The notes: generated by a model not told the origin, from the letters alone. Positions 8,315-17,132 are shown, numbered from the stretch's first letter. The stretch: DNA of 64,000 nucleotides from JANSWP01 sp041941305 (GCA_041941305.1 JBGTQJ010000048.1:1-64000); one strand, 5' to 3'. Numbers and translations: made by a program.

Positions 8315-8776
8315 TCATTCACCTGGTATGCGCCGCTTCCCTTCTTTGTATTCAATAATTCTGGCTTCTGGCGCTTTGTGAATAATGATGTTGTTTAAAA
8401 AGTTTTTGGTAGCCTCAAAAGAGGTGAAATTCGTTTTTATCACATAAGAATACCCTCCTTCAATCAGTTTATCGTAATACACATTTCCAAACTGTTTGAA
8501 TATTGCCTTATCACGTTCCAATGGAAAATTGGAAGCTGCCAATTCAATTACGATTCCTGTATGTGTTTTGGATAATTTTCGGTGATAACGATAAGAAGAA
8601 GTTATTGCTGGTTTATCTTGTGAAGGAGTTGATTTCGCTTCTTTTGCGGTCACGGTAAGATTCTCTTTATTGGAAACTTTGGTAGGTTTGGTATTCCAAT
8701 AAGTCTGTGCATGACTCCCAAAAGAAACCATAAGCACAGCAAGCATTAGGACAAGTCGTTGGAGGGATATGTTCAT
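8315..8776 (-). CDS. Small exported protein with SPOR-like C-terminus
   Basis: 153 residues with an N-terminal signal peptide ending near SHAQ (about residue 24). A T/S/K-rich linker follows, then a C-terminal ~75-residue domain. Its alpha/beta pattern resembles SPOR domains seen in this phylum: a Y-rich strand, GGYSYVIKTNFTSFEATKNFLNNII, then HKAPEARIIEYKEGKRR. SPOR domains bind denuded glycan strands of peptidoglycan. That assignment is inference from pattern, since no diagnostic residue is decisive. The protein would be periplasmic or outer-membrane associated. It is a single gene on the minus strand with its own terminator. The motif AAGTTGTTCAAAAA, also present twice before comEC, lies upstream at 8865-8878. 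Confidence 0.6.
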   Translation of the reverse strand: MNISLQRLVLMLAVLMVSFGSHAQTYWNTKPTKVSNKENLTVTAKEAKSTPSQDKPAITSSYRYHRKLSKTHTGIVIELAASNFPLERDKAIFKQFGNVYYDKLIEGGYSYVIKTNFTSFEATKNFLNNIIIHKAPEARIIEYKEGKRRIPGE

Positions 8777-8994
8777 GACAGTTTTTGAGAATTTAAAAAA
8801 TATATATAAAATATAAATTCTTTAAAAATTGGTAAACAATGATTTATTTATAAAAAATTGTGCCAAGTTGTTCAAAAAAGAAAACAAGTAATAGTGTCAT
8901 GAAACTTATATCACTCGTAGAGAAACTGATTTTATTGAAAAATCTAACACATTAGAAACTGTTTTGAAATACATCAATAATTTTTAAACATACG

Positions 8995-9762
8995 CTAATC
9001 AACAATATTAAAAGAGCGACTGACCCAAACAAAGGCTCCATTGTCTTGTATAGAGGCTGTAATTGTAAAGGTTCCTCCTTTTTTTGCTTTTTCTACTATT
9101 TTGGTAAGTTCTTTTGAGATTTTGCCTTTGTCATTTTGAGCATTGATAAGTCTCTTCTTTTTTTCGAAGGTAAAGACTAAATCGTTGACATGGTAAGTTT
9201 CCCCAAGCGGGTCTCGGATAAGAATGGTATTGTATAAATTCTCTTTCAATTGAGATGAAGATATTTGGGAACCCATCAAATTGCCCCAATAAATATTGTA
9301 GTTTTCTGATAAATCCCTTTCTTCCGCTTTTAGAGAAAATTGAATGGGTAGGTTTAATTTAACTGCCACTCTTGCTCCATTTTCCTCACCAGGCTCCCAT
9401 TTTGGCATTTGTGCAATGACTGCCAAAGATGCTTCGCCACAGCCCCCCCCTATATCTTTTAATATGGAGGGTTCGATAATATCCCCTTCAGCATCTACTA
9501 CAAAACTCACATAGACAGAGCCTTCAATTTCCTCATTTCGTGCAGTTTCAGGATAAACCAGATAATTGGAAATAAACGCAACTATCGCATGATTGGAGCA
9601 TTGTCGCTTTTCATCAGAATTATTTTCGTAATCTTCGCAACCCGGAAAGTAAGGCATTTGTTCTGCATGCGTCAAAGCTTCCGTGTTGTTATCAAAAATT
9701 TGGGCAGAAAGTGTGTGGCAGAGCAGTAAAGCCACCGTGGTGGTGAAGTTTAAGACTCTCAT
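8995..9762 (-). CDS. TonB-family C-terminal domain protein with GldM-like tail
   Basis: 255 residues with a signal peptide (to about residue 20, LSAQ). Residues ~35-145 are a TonB C-terminal domain: MPYFPGCEDY, YPETARNEEIEGSVYVSFVVDAEG, the IGGGCGEASLAVIAQMPKWEPG block and VKLNLPIQF. This is the version common in exported Bacteroidota 'energy transducer TonB' proteins; it lacks an inner-membrane anchor and a proline-rich span, so energy transduction is doubtful. The last ~80 residues (DPLGETYHVNDLVFTF... GKISKELTKIVEKAKKGGTFTI) resemble the beta domain at the C-terminus of GldM, a type IX motor component. That part is inference. It is a single gene. The CDS ends in a valid stop, and a hydrophobic leader supports the start. 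Confidence 0.75.
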   Translation of the reverse strand: MRVLNFTTTVALLLCHTLSAQIFDNNTEALTHAEQMPYFPGCEDYENNSDEKRQCSNHAIVAFISNYLVYPETARNEEIEGSVYVSFVVDAEGDIIEPSILKDIGGGCGEASLAVIAQMPKWEPGEENGARVAVKLNLPIQFSLKAEERDLSENYNIYWGNLMGSQISSSQLKENLYNTILIRDPLGETYHVNDLVFTFEKKKRLINAQNDKGKISKELTKIVEKAKKGGTFTITASIQDNGAFVWVSRSFNIVD

Positions 9763-10025
9763 AGTTTTGCTTTTTTGTTGTACCAGGGGATTTCAAATTA
9801 ATACAATATGTTATATATGGCAGGGAATATTGTGCCAAAATACTAAAACTGTAATTATTTAGCGGGGCTTCTGTTGGATAGTCATAATCATTGAATACAA
9901 AGTAGATAGAGCAGCGTAATCCATAATTTTGCTGCATACTTTTTCTTCTTTTCTGCTAACACCATTTTGCAATCCTGCTGTCCAGCCTCAATGGTATCAG
10001 CAGAAAAGAAAATATAATCTTATTC

Positions 10026-10547
10026 ATGTCAAATAATATAGTCATCATCCAGGCAAGCTCAAGGAGTAAAGGAAATACCCATAAAATCGTAAAATGCCTC
10101 CTTGATAATGCAGACTTCGATTTTATTGATTTAAAAGATTATCAAATTAGTCATTACGATTATGACTCCAAAAATCGAGAAGACGACTTCATACCCTTGA
10201 TGAGACATATTGTGGAAAAGTACGATGCCATCATTTTTGCTACTCCGGTTTATTGGTACTCCATGAGTGGCATTTTGAAAGTATTTTTTGATAGAATAAC
10301 GGACCTCTTAAAAATAGAAAAAGAGACAGGGAGAAAATTAAGAGGAAAAAATATGGCGATGCTCAGTTGTGGCTCTGAGGAGCACCTAAATGAAGGTTTT
10401 GAGATTCCATTTAGGGAATCCGCCGATTATCTGGGGATGAATTATTTGGGAGAAGTGCATACCTGGGTATTTGATGATTTAATCCCCAAAAAAGCAAAAG
10501 AAAATTTAATGGCGTTTTTGAAGATAATAAATGAAGGGTGGACATAG
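10026..10547 (+). CDS. NAD(P)H-dependent FMN reductase / flavodoxin-like oxidoreductase
   Basis: 173 residues with the flavodoxin-like fold of the multimeric flavodoxin/NADPH-dependent FMN reductase family (COG0655). QASSRSKGNTHKIV near residue 10 is the FMN phosphate loop, and AIIFATPVYWYSMSGILKVFFDRITD around residues 72-98 is the conserved second block. C-terminal helices follow. Expected role: reduction of flavin, quinone or another small acceptor in the cytoplasm; the substrate is not predictable. The 3' end (NEGWT, stop) falls inside a short sequence repeated at 25.7 kb, so the last residues may derive from a repeat. P450 starts 63 bases downstream on the same strand and could share a transcript. 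Confidence 0.85.
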   Translation: MSNNIVIIQASSRSKGNTHKIVKCLLDNADFDFIDLKDYQISHYDYDSKNREDDFIPLMRHIVEKYDAIIFATPVYWYSMSGILKVFFDRITDLLKIEKETGRKLRGKNMAMLSCGSEEHLNEGFEIPFRESADYLGMNYLGEVHTWVFDDLIPKKAKENLMAFLKIINEGWT

Positions 10548-10580
10548 GCGGCTATTTGTCCCTTTGGGAAAACCTCCCTC
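10536..10580. repeat. Dispersed repeat shared with 25734-25781
   Basis: The sequence from GAAGGGTGGACAT through GGCGGCTATTTG and TCCCTTTGGGAAA recurs at 25734-25781 with about three substitutions. Here it overlaps the stop codon of the flavodoxin-like gene. Confidence 0.75.
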
Positions 10581-10610
10581 TAAAGAACACACCTCTCAAA
10601 CAATAAACTC

Positions 10611-11951
10611 ATGAGTTCCAAAAAGAAAACACTACCCGTCTATCGGGGTCATTGGCTATGGAAAAGTACATTGGAGATATTAAAAGATCCTTTGGCTTTT
10701 TACACGAAATGTATGAAGTTATATGGAGACACTTTTTATGTTGGCGTGCCTTTTGGGAAAGCTATCATCACGGGAAATCCTGGTCTGATCCAGCATGTTT
10801 TGCAAAGAAATCACAAAAACTTTCCTAAAGATCGAGGGTATGACCAACTGGCACTTTTGCTGGGCAGGGGCTTGGTAACCAGCAAAGGCGAATTGTGGAA
10901 AAAGCAAAGGCGAATTGCACAGCCTACTTTTCACAAGAAAAGTCTGGAGAAGCTTTTTCAGTCGATGGGAGTCGTAACAAAAAATTATTTGAAAGAATTG
11001 GATGCTCAAAGGGGAACAGAGTTGGACATTTCAAAGGAAATGATGGCAGTAACAGCAAAAATTGCCATGAAAGCGCTTTTCAGCACAGACATGAAAGGAG
11101 ATTTGCTGGATATTTACGATTGTATTTCCTTCTCCCAGGAATACGCCGCAGAGCGATTTTTAAATCCCATTGCCATTCCTCTAAGCTATATCAATGGTAA
11201 GCATAGAAAATTCAAAAAACAAAAACAGGTCATGGACAATCTGATTTATGGCTTGATCGAACAACGGAAATCTGCAAAAGAAAAACAACACGATTTTCTT
11301 CAAATGCTTATGGACGCCCGCTATGAAGATACCGGAGAACCAATGAGCGAGGTACAACTCAGAGACGAATTAGTCACTATTTTCTCAGCTGGTCATGAAA
11401 CTTCTGCCAATGGGCTTTCCTGGACCTTGTATTTGCTTTGTCAGCATCCTGAAATTGTTGAAAAAATCAGAGCCGAAGTAAAAGAGGTGTTGGGGGATCG
11501 GATGCCAGAATTTGAAGATTTGAAAAACTTGATTTATACAAAGCAAGTAATTGAAGAAGGAATGCGCTTATACCCTCCTGTCTGGGGAGTTGGAAGAGTA
11601 GTAGGCGAAGCAGATGAATGGGAAGGCTATCAATTGGAACCCAAAACAGTAGTGGCTACACTTATTTATTTGCTGCATCGCAATCCAGAGTTGTGGGAAA
11701 ACCCCGATAAGTTTGACCCAGATCGCTTTCTTCCTGAGAAAGTAAAAGCACGCCCCCGATTTCAATACATTCCCTTTGGAGCAGGTCCTCGAATGTGCAT
11801 AGGCAATCACTTCGCAATGATGGAAATGCAATTACTATTAGCAGTATTGCTCAGAGATTTCAATTTTGAGCTAGTCGAAAACCAACGGATTGTGACACAA
11901 CCATTGGTAACTTTGAGACCAAAGTATGGGATTCAAATGAAGATAAGTTAA
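10611..11951 (+). CDS. Cytochrome P450
   Basis: A 446-residue soluble P450 with all canonical motifs. The I-helix oxygen-activation motif is AGHETSANGLSW near residue 263, the K-helix ExxR is in EEGMRLYPPVW, the PERF-like segment is FDPDRF, and the haem-ligand loop is FGAGPRMCIGNHFAMME with Cys near residue 398. There is no N-terminal anchor. The sequence resembles the CYP4/CYP102-like class B enzymes common in Bacteroidota, which hydroxylate fatty acids or other lipophilic compounds. The substrate here is unknown. No ferredoxin or ferredoxin reductase is adjacent; the upstream flavodoxin-like protein is a possible but untested electron donor. It ends 4 bases before the convergent toxin remnant. 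Confidence 0.95.
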   Translation: MSSKKKTLPVYRGHWLWKSTLEILKDPLAFYTKCMKLYGDTFYVGVPFGKAIITGNPGLIQHVLQRNHKNFPKDRGYDQLALLLGRGLVTSKGELWKKQRRIAQPTFHKKSLEKLFQSMGVVTKNYLKELDAQRGTELDISKEMMAVTAKIAMKALFSTDMKGDLLDIYDCISFSQEYAAERFLNPIAIPLSYINGKHRKFKKQKQVMDNLIYGLIEQRKSAKEKQHDFLQMLMDARYEDTGEPMSEVQLRDELVTIFSAGHETSANGLSWTLYLLCQHPEIVEKIRAEVKEVLGDRMPEFEDLKNLIYTKQVIEEGMRLYPPVWGVGRVVGEADEWEGYQLEPKTVVATLIYLLHRNPELWENPDKFDPDRFLPEKVKARPRFQYIPFGAGPRMCIGNHFAMMEMQLLLAVLLRDFNFELVENQRIVTQPLVTLRPKYGIQMKIS

Positions 11952-11955
11952 CTTT

Positions 11956-12255
11956 TTATCCCTTCATTTTTTCAGGGTCTTGACGAGTGTCAAAAACATC
12001 TGTCATAAAAACTTTTTGTCCAATAATCCGATAAATAATTTTGTAATCTCCTTCCACTAAATAGCGGTGACCCTAATTCAATTTTTTAAGATGCTCTTCT
12101 TCTTGCCCAGCATTTGGAAAGTTTTTTAAAATCAAGGATTTCTGAATAATATTAGACCGCAGAATACGTCCATGTTTTCCTAAACCTTTCTTTTTGTAGT
12201 AATCGTAAATTTCCCGGAGAGATTCTCTGGCTGGATTGGTTATTACAACTCTCAT
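11956..12255 (-). pseudogene. RelE/ParE-family toxin interrupted by an in-frame amber codon
   Basis: The minus-strand frame starts at the ATG (12255) with MRVVITNPARESLREIYDYYKKKG, typical of ParE/RelE toxins. It runs 60 codons to TAG at 12073-12075, then continues in the same frame with GHRYLVEGDYKIIYRI and TDVFDTRQDPEKMKG to a stop at 11956. Joined, it would be ~99 residues, the usual family length. In relatives a glutamine commonly sits before GHRYLVEG, so a CAG-to-TAG change would explain the break. The C-terminal strands that hold the catalytic and ribosome/gyrase-facing residues are lost. The antitoxin gene just upstream is intact. Confidence 0.85.
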
Positions 12256-12280
12256 AATTATAGAGGAAAGGGATTAATAC

Positions 12281-12514
12281 TTACCAATTTTCGTTTTCTA
12301 ATGTTTCAATATCAACATATTCCCCTTTTTCAATTGCTTTGTTTGAAGCTTCGGCACGAGCTACCAATTCTTCAATTGATATAGGCTTTAGAGTAAGTTC
12401 ATATTCATCTGTTTCAGAAATGCCTTTGAACTCTAATAGTTTTTGAATGATTGAATCATCCTGCAACCCGGCTAACCATTGAATAAGATTTAATTTTGCA
12501 GTTTGAATATCCAT
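12281..12514 (-). CDS. Antitoxin of a ParE/RelE-type toxin-antitoxin pair
   Basis: 77 residues, upstream of and co-directional with the toxin remnant (25-base gap). This antitoxin-first order is typical of the parDE/relBE type. The sequence (MDIQTAKLNLIQWLAGLQDDSIIQKLLEFK... ISIEELVARAEASNKAIEKGEYVDIETLE) matches small Bacteroidota antitoxins. Their N-terminal helix region forms the dimer/DNA-binding part, and the acidic C-terminal tail wraps the toxin. With the toxin prematurely terminated, this gene may be a leftover or may act against other toxins. Autoregulation of the pair is expected but no operator is obvious. Confidence 0.8.
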   Translation of the reverse strand: MDIQTAKLNLIQWLAGLQDDSIIQKLLEFKGISETDEYELTLKPISIEELVARAEASNKAIEKGEYVDIETLENENW

Positions 12515-12715
12515 TTTAAAATATTTTACATATAAACTAAGGTTTTTATCGCATAAAAGTTTAAACCATGAATTCGATTCTATAGTATTTAATGTAGTTA
12601 CAAACCTCCTATTTCAAATTGAGCACATCCCTTATTTCCGAAATATATTTTGTTCCGGTTCTCACTCTGGTTTGTTGTACATCATCTAAAATCAAAATCA
12701 GGCGATTGTGAATAA

Positions 12716-12859
12716 TTAGAAATCGTCTTTTTGAGCATTTTCAATCATTTGCTTCATTTGCACGGAATCAACTACCATATCTTGTCCACAAACTGTATGC
12801 ATTGAAAAACCAAAAAGGAAAAAGCAAAATATTTTGAGCATTTGTTTGGCAACCTTCAT
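12716..12859 (-). CDS. Very small putative exported peptide
   Basis: From the ATG at 12859 this encodes 47 residues. A hydrophobic stretch (MLKIFCFFLFGFSMHTVCGQ) looks like a signal peptide, followed by about 25 polar residues ending in a stop. No homology is recognised. In the adjacent frame, an open stretch of ~37 codons without a start (12609-12720) reads LILDDVQQTRVRTGTKYISE, so the locus may be the wreck of a longer gene. Treat as hypothetical. Confidence 0.3.
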   Translation of the reverse strand: MKVAKQMLKIFCFFLFGFSMHTVCGQDMVVDSVQMKQMIENAQKDDF

Positions 12860-12916
12860 TTTGCCATAATTTTTAAACCTTGAATAGTGAGATGGAAATT
12901 TAATAAGAAGGAGCAT

Positions 12917-13310
12917 ATTTTGGTGGTTTTGGTGTAGTAAAACTTAAAAGTTGATTCAAAGAAGCTGGATTATTCTGGAGGATTGAAATGCTTTCTGACA
13001 AGACGCGATAATTAAATCCCAGACCTGAATATTTAACCGATAAAATTCAATCAAGCTATGAGAAATTTTGATACATCTTTATGTACAGAATTCCTTACCT
13101 TTGCATTCGAATCAAATCTTCCCAATTCAAAGTATTCCACAAAATTTTTCGCAACCCGGTAGCACAACATTCATGTTGTCCGGTTCGGTGGTATTCATGC
13201 CACGGAAAATAAGCGCTGTATTTTTTCACTAAAAACAGCTATTGACAAAGTGGCAAAATTTGTAGAATCTTGCCATCCTTAAAATTCATCAGAAAACATT
13301 GAATTTCAAT
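12917..13310 (+). promoter_or_regulatory. metH upstream region with -7 box and two ATTCAT hairpins
   Basis: TACCTTTG at 13096-13103 fits TAnnTTTG, and TTTTG lies 25 bases upstream (13066-13070). This would give a ~200-base leader. Within it, ACAACAT-TC-ATGTTGT (13164-13179, flanked by CCGG pairs) and GTGGTAT-TC-ATGCCAC (13188-13203) form two adjacent hairpins with the same ATTCAT apex. I found neither a B12 box nor a SAM-riboswitch signature, so riboswitch control is not supported. The rest of the region (12917-13090) holds nothing I recognise. Confidence 0.45.
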
Positions 13311-16300
13311 ATGAGCAATACCTTACACGAAGCAATAAAAGAAAGAATATTAGTCATGGATGGAGCAATGGGCTCTTTGATTCAGGGATTCGGACTCACT
13401 GAAGCAGATTATCGAGGAGAGCGATTCGTAGATTTTCACAAAGACTTGAAAGGCAATCATGATTTGTTGTGCATCACTCGTCCGGATGTTTTGGAAGAAA
13501 TCCATAGAAAGTACCTGGAAGCAGGTGCTGATATCATTGAGACCAATACCTTCAATGCCCAGGCGATTTCTCAAGCAGATTATGACATGCAGGAATATTG
13601 CTATGAAATGAATTTGGAAGCAGCGAAAATTGCAAAAAAAGCGGTTTCCAGGTTTCAGTTTGCAGCGACCAAGGGGAGTCCCTTTGGGATTGGCAGTGAG
13701 CAGTTTGCAGAAAAGCCCAGGTTTGTTGCGGGATCGATTGGTCCAATGAATCGAACACTTTCACTATCTCCTGATGTCAACGATCCTGGTTTTCGGGCAG
13801 TGACTTTCAATGAGGTGATGGAAGCCTATTATGATCAGGTAAGGGGCTTGGTAGATGGTGGAGCTGATATGCTTGTAGTGGAAACCATTTTTGATACACT
13901 AAATGCCAAGGCGTGCATATTTGCTATTGAAAAATTGTTTGACGAAAGAGGAAGACGAATACCTGTCATGATTTCGGGAACCATTACGGATGCCTCTGGA
14001 AGAACTCTTTCCGGACAAACTGTGGAAGCTTTTTGGGTTTCCATCAAGCATGCCCAACCCTTTTGCGTGGGATTAAATTGTTCTCTTGGAGCAGAAGAAA
14101 TGCGACCATTTTTAGAATCCCTCACAAAAATTGCAGATACCTACGTCCATGCCTATCCCAATGCTGGTCTGCCGAATGAATTTGGAGAATACGACCAGAC
14201 CGCTGAAGAAATGACCAGCTATATTCGTGAATTTGCAAGTAGTGGTTTTGTAAACATCATTGGGGGCTGCTGCGGTACGACTCCTGAACACATTCGAGTG
14301 ATGGCAGAAGGAGTAAAAGGTATCCAACCCAGAGCAATCCCCGAACGTTCCAAATACACACAACTTGCTGGTTTAGAAGCCTTAACGATTCGACCTGATG
14401 CCAATTTCGTAAATATTGGAGAACGAACGAATGTGACTGGAAGTAGAAAATTTGCCCGGCTTATTAAAGAAAAAAAATACGATGAAGCACTTTCAGTAGC
14501 CCAACACCAGGTAGATGGTGGCGCTCAAATTATCGATGTCAATATGGACGAAGGCTTGCTGGAAAGTGAATTTGAAATGAAAAAATTCCTCAACCTGGTC
14601 ATGTCTGAACCCGACATTGCCAAACTGCCCATTATGATTGATTCTTCTAAATGGTCGGTAATTGAGGAAGGCTTGAAAGTAGTCCAAGGACGTTGTGTGG
14701 TAAATTCGATTTCTCTGAAAGAAGGTGAAGAAGCTTTTATTCATCAAGCCAAATTGGTTCGCAGATATGGTGCGATTCCTTTGGTTATGGCTTTTGATGA
14801 AACAGGGCAAGCAGATTCTACAGAGCGCAAAGTTGAAATTTGCGCCCGAGCCTATAAAATATTGACGGAACAAGTAGGATACCCTGGTCATGAAATCATT
14901 TTCGACCCCAATATTTTCGCTGTGGCCACAGGTATTGAAGAGCACAACGAATACGCCATCAACTATATTGAAGCGACTCGACAAATCAAAGCCCGCTGCC
15001 CAGGCGCAAAAATCAGTGGTGGAGTGAGCAATCTTTCTTTTAGTTTTCGTGGAAATAATGTAGTTCGCGAAGCCATGCATTCCGCTTTTTTATACCATGC
15101 CATACAAGCCGGAATGGATATGGGTATTGTCAATGCCGGAATGATTGAAGTATATGCAGACATTCCAAAAGATTTGTTAGAACGAGTCGAAGATGTTTTA
15201 TTCAATCGACGCGAAGATGCAACGGAACGGCTGACCGAATTTGCAGAAAAAGTAAAAGGCAATGGTGGTGCTCAAGTTAAGAAAGACCTCTCCTGGAGAG
15301 AAAATTCAGTAGAGAAACGTTTGGAACACGCCCTTGTAAGAGGTATTACAGACTACATCGTCGAGGACACTGAAGAAGCTCGTTTGAAATATCCCGCTCC
15401 ACTAAGAGTCATTGAAGGTCCACTCATGGATGGCATGAACGTAGTGGGTGATTTATTTGGAAGTGGTAAAATGTTTTTGCCTCAAGTAGTGAAAAGTGCT
15501 CGGGTGATGAAACGGGCAGTAGCGCATTTGACTCCCTTTATTGAGGAAGAAAAATCTGCAAGTGGAGGCTCTTCTAAAGGGAAAATATTGATGGCGACTG
15601 TAAAAGGTGACGTTCATGATATTGGAAAAAATATCGTTGGAGTAGTTTTAGGCTGCAACAATTTTGAAATCATAGACATGGGGGTGATGGTACCCGCTGA
15701 CAAGATTTTAAAAACAGCCATAGAAGAAAATGTAGATATTATTGGCTTAAGTGGTTTGATTACGCCCTCACTCGATGAAATGGTTTATGTAGCCAAGGAA
15801 ATGGAACGCCGTGGTTTCAAGTTGCCTTTATTGATTGGCGGTGCAACTACTTCAAAAACACATACAGCTGTAAAAATCGACCCTGCTTATTCTGGTCCGA
15901 TCTCCTACGTTTTGGATGCTTCTAAATGTGTTCCTATCGCCTCTACATTATTGAGCGATGATGAAAATACCAGAAATGATTTCATTCTGGACACAAAAAA
16001 AGAATATCAAAAAGTAAGAGAACAAAGAGCTGGAAGAAAAGCAGTTCGGGAATATCTGAGCCTGACAGAGGCAAGAGCCAATAAACTAAAATTCGATTGG
16101 ACAAATTATACTCCTCCCAAGCCTACATTTCTGGGTATCAAAACCTTCGAAGATTATTCAATTGAAGAGTTGACCAATTACATCGATTGGACTCCTTTCT
16201 TCCTGAGTTGGCAGATGAAAGGGAAATTCCCAAAAATCCTGGAACACCCAACGATGGGTCAGGAAGCGCAAAAATTGTACAATGATGCCAGAAGTTTGCT

Positions 16301-17072
16301 CAGAAGAATTATCGACGAAAAATGGCTAACTGCCAAAGCTGTTATTGGTTTCTTTCCTGCCAATTCTGTAAATCACGATGATATTGAAGTTTACATAGAT
16401 GAAGGCAGAAAGGAAGTTTTGGCTACGCTTCATCATTTAAGGCAGCAACCTAAAAAGCTGGATGGGGTGCCGAATTTGAGTCTAGCGGACTACGTAGCGC
16501 CTTCGCAGCCCCCTAGCCCCCTGAAGGGGGAACATCCACCCACTCAAGGGAAAGCAGACTACATTGGTTCTTTTGCCGTCACCGCCGGTATCGGCATTGA
16601 AAAATGGATCAAAAAATTTGAAGCAGAGCATGATGATTATCACGCCATTATGCTAAAAGCATTGGCAGATCGACTCGCAGAAGCATTGGCAGAAAGAATG
16701 CACGAACGCGTCCGAAAAGAATTTTGGGGCTATGCTGCTAAAGAAGATTTAGATAATCAGGCATTGATTTCTGAAAAATATCGCGGCATTCGTCCAGCAC
16801 CTGGTTATCCTGCTTGTCCTGAGCATACTGAGAAACGAACCCTTTGGGATTTATTGGATGTTGAAAACCAAACTGGTATTTCCCTAACAGAAAGTTGCGC
16901 AATGTATCCAGCAGCTTCTGTAAGTGGTTGGTATTTTTCACATCCCGATTCAAAGTATTTTACGGTGAAGGGAATCAGTAAAGATCAGATAGCAGACTAT
17001 GCAAAGCGGAAAGGGATGTCTTTGGAAGAAGTTGAAAAATGGTTGGCTCCCGTTTTGAATTATGAGGTTTAG
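13311..17072 (+). CDS. metH: Cobalamin-dependent methionine synthase
   Basis: About 1253 residues from MSNTLHEAIKE; an ATG four codons upstream is also in frame. All four modules are present. The homocysteine/Zn module has Cys in GLNCSLGAEEM and GGCCGTTPEH. The methyltetrahydrofolate module is present (FVNIGERTNVTGSRKF, GAQIIDVNMDEG). The B12 module has the cobalt-ligand motif DVHDIGKNIVG. The reactivation module has the SAM-binding RGIRPAPGYPACPEHTEK. It transfers a methyl group from 5-methyl-THF to homocysteine in the cytoplasm. Odd feature: between ADYVAP and DYIGSFAVTAG there is an extra ~16-residue PPSPLKGE-containing insert encoded by a GC-rich palindromic repeat (16506-16535). It stays in frame. 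metF and B12 transport genes are not nearby. Confidence 0.97.
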   Translation: MSNTLHEAIKERILVMDGAMGSLIQGFGLTEADYRGERFVDFHKDLKGNHDLLCITRPDVLEEIHRKYLEAGADIIETNTFNAQAISQADYDMQEYCYEMNLEAAKIAKKAVSRFQFAATKGSPFGIGSEQFAEKPRFVAGSIGPMNRTLSLSPDVNDPGFRAVTFNEVMEAYYDQVRGLVDGGADMLVVETIFDTLNAKACIFAIEKLFDERGRRIPVMISGTITDASGRTLSGQTVEAFWVSIKHAQPFCVGLNCSLGAEEMRPFLESLTKIADTYVHAYPNAGLPNEFGEYDQTAEEMTSYIREFASSGFVNIIGGCCGTTPEHIRVMAEGVKGIQPRAIPERSKYTQLAGLEALTIRPDANFVNIGERTNVTGSRKFARLIKEKKYDEALSVAQHQVDGGAQIIDVNMDEGLLESEFEMKKFLNLVMSEPDIAKLPIMIDSSKWSVIEEGLKVVQGRCVVNSISLKEGEEAFIHQAKLVRRYGAIPLVMAFDETGQADSTERKVEICARAYKILTEQVGYPGHEIIFDPNIFAVATGIEEHNEYAINYIEATRQIKARCPGAKISGGVSNLSFSFRGNNVVREAMHSAFLYHAIQAGMDMGIVNAGMIEVYADIPKDLLERVEDVLFNRREDATERLTEFAEKVKGNGGAQVKKDLSWRENSVEKRLEHALVRGITDYIVEDTEEARLKYPAPLRVIEGPLMDGMNVVGDLFGSGKMFLPQVVKSARVMKRAVAHLTPFIEEEKSASGGSSKGKILMATVKGDVHDIGKNIVGVVLGCNNFEIIDMGVMVPADKILKTAIEENVDIIGLSGLITPSLDEMVYVAKEMERRGFKLPLLIGGATTSKTHTAVKIDPAYSGPISYVLDASKCVPIASTLLSDDENTRNDFILDTKKEYQKVREQRAGRKAVREYLSLTEARANKLKFDWTNYTPPKPTFLGIKTFEDYSIEELTNYIDWTPFFLSWQMKGKFPKILEHPTMGQEAQKLYNDARSLLRRIIDEKWLTAKAVIGFFPANSVNHDDIEVYIDEGRKEVLATLHHLRQQPKKLDGVPNLSLADYVAPSQPPSPLKGEHPPTQGKADYIGSFAVTAGIGIEKWIKKFEAEHDDYHAIMLKALADRLAEALAERMHERVRKEFWGYAAKEDLDNQALISEKYRGIRPAPGYPACPEHTEKRTLWDLLDVENQTGISLTESCAMYPAASVSGWYFSHPDSKYFTVKGISKDQIADYAKRKGMSLEEVEKWLAPVLNYEV
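16506..16535. repeat. CCCCCT palindromic repeat inserted in frame within metH
   Basis: A GC-rich block with CCCCCTAG followed by CCCCCT-GA-AGGGGG, unlike the surrounding codon use. It encodes PPSPLKGE. The same kind of block occurs outside genes in this window (31541-31595, 34751-34770, 35161-35173, about 38588-38618). Confidence 0.8.
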
Positions 17073-17132
17073 AATAATAATTTCCTGGAGAAAGTACGAC
17101 ATGATAGTCTGGCTATTCGACTATCAGGAAAA

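Noticed and set aside
10026..11951. Flavodoxin-P450 natural-product cluster
   Set aside because: No other biosynthetic genes nearby; the neighbours are a toxin-antitoxin remnant and housekeeping genes.
13103..13310. Cobalamin or SAM riboswitch in the metH leader
   Set aside because: The long leader invites it, but no B12 box or SAM-box helices are visible. The hairpins present have short stems with a repeated ATTCAT apex.
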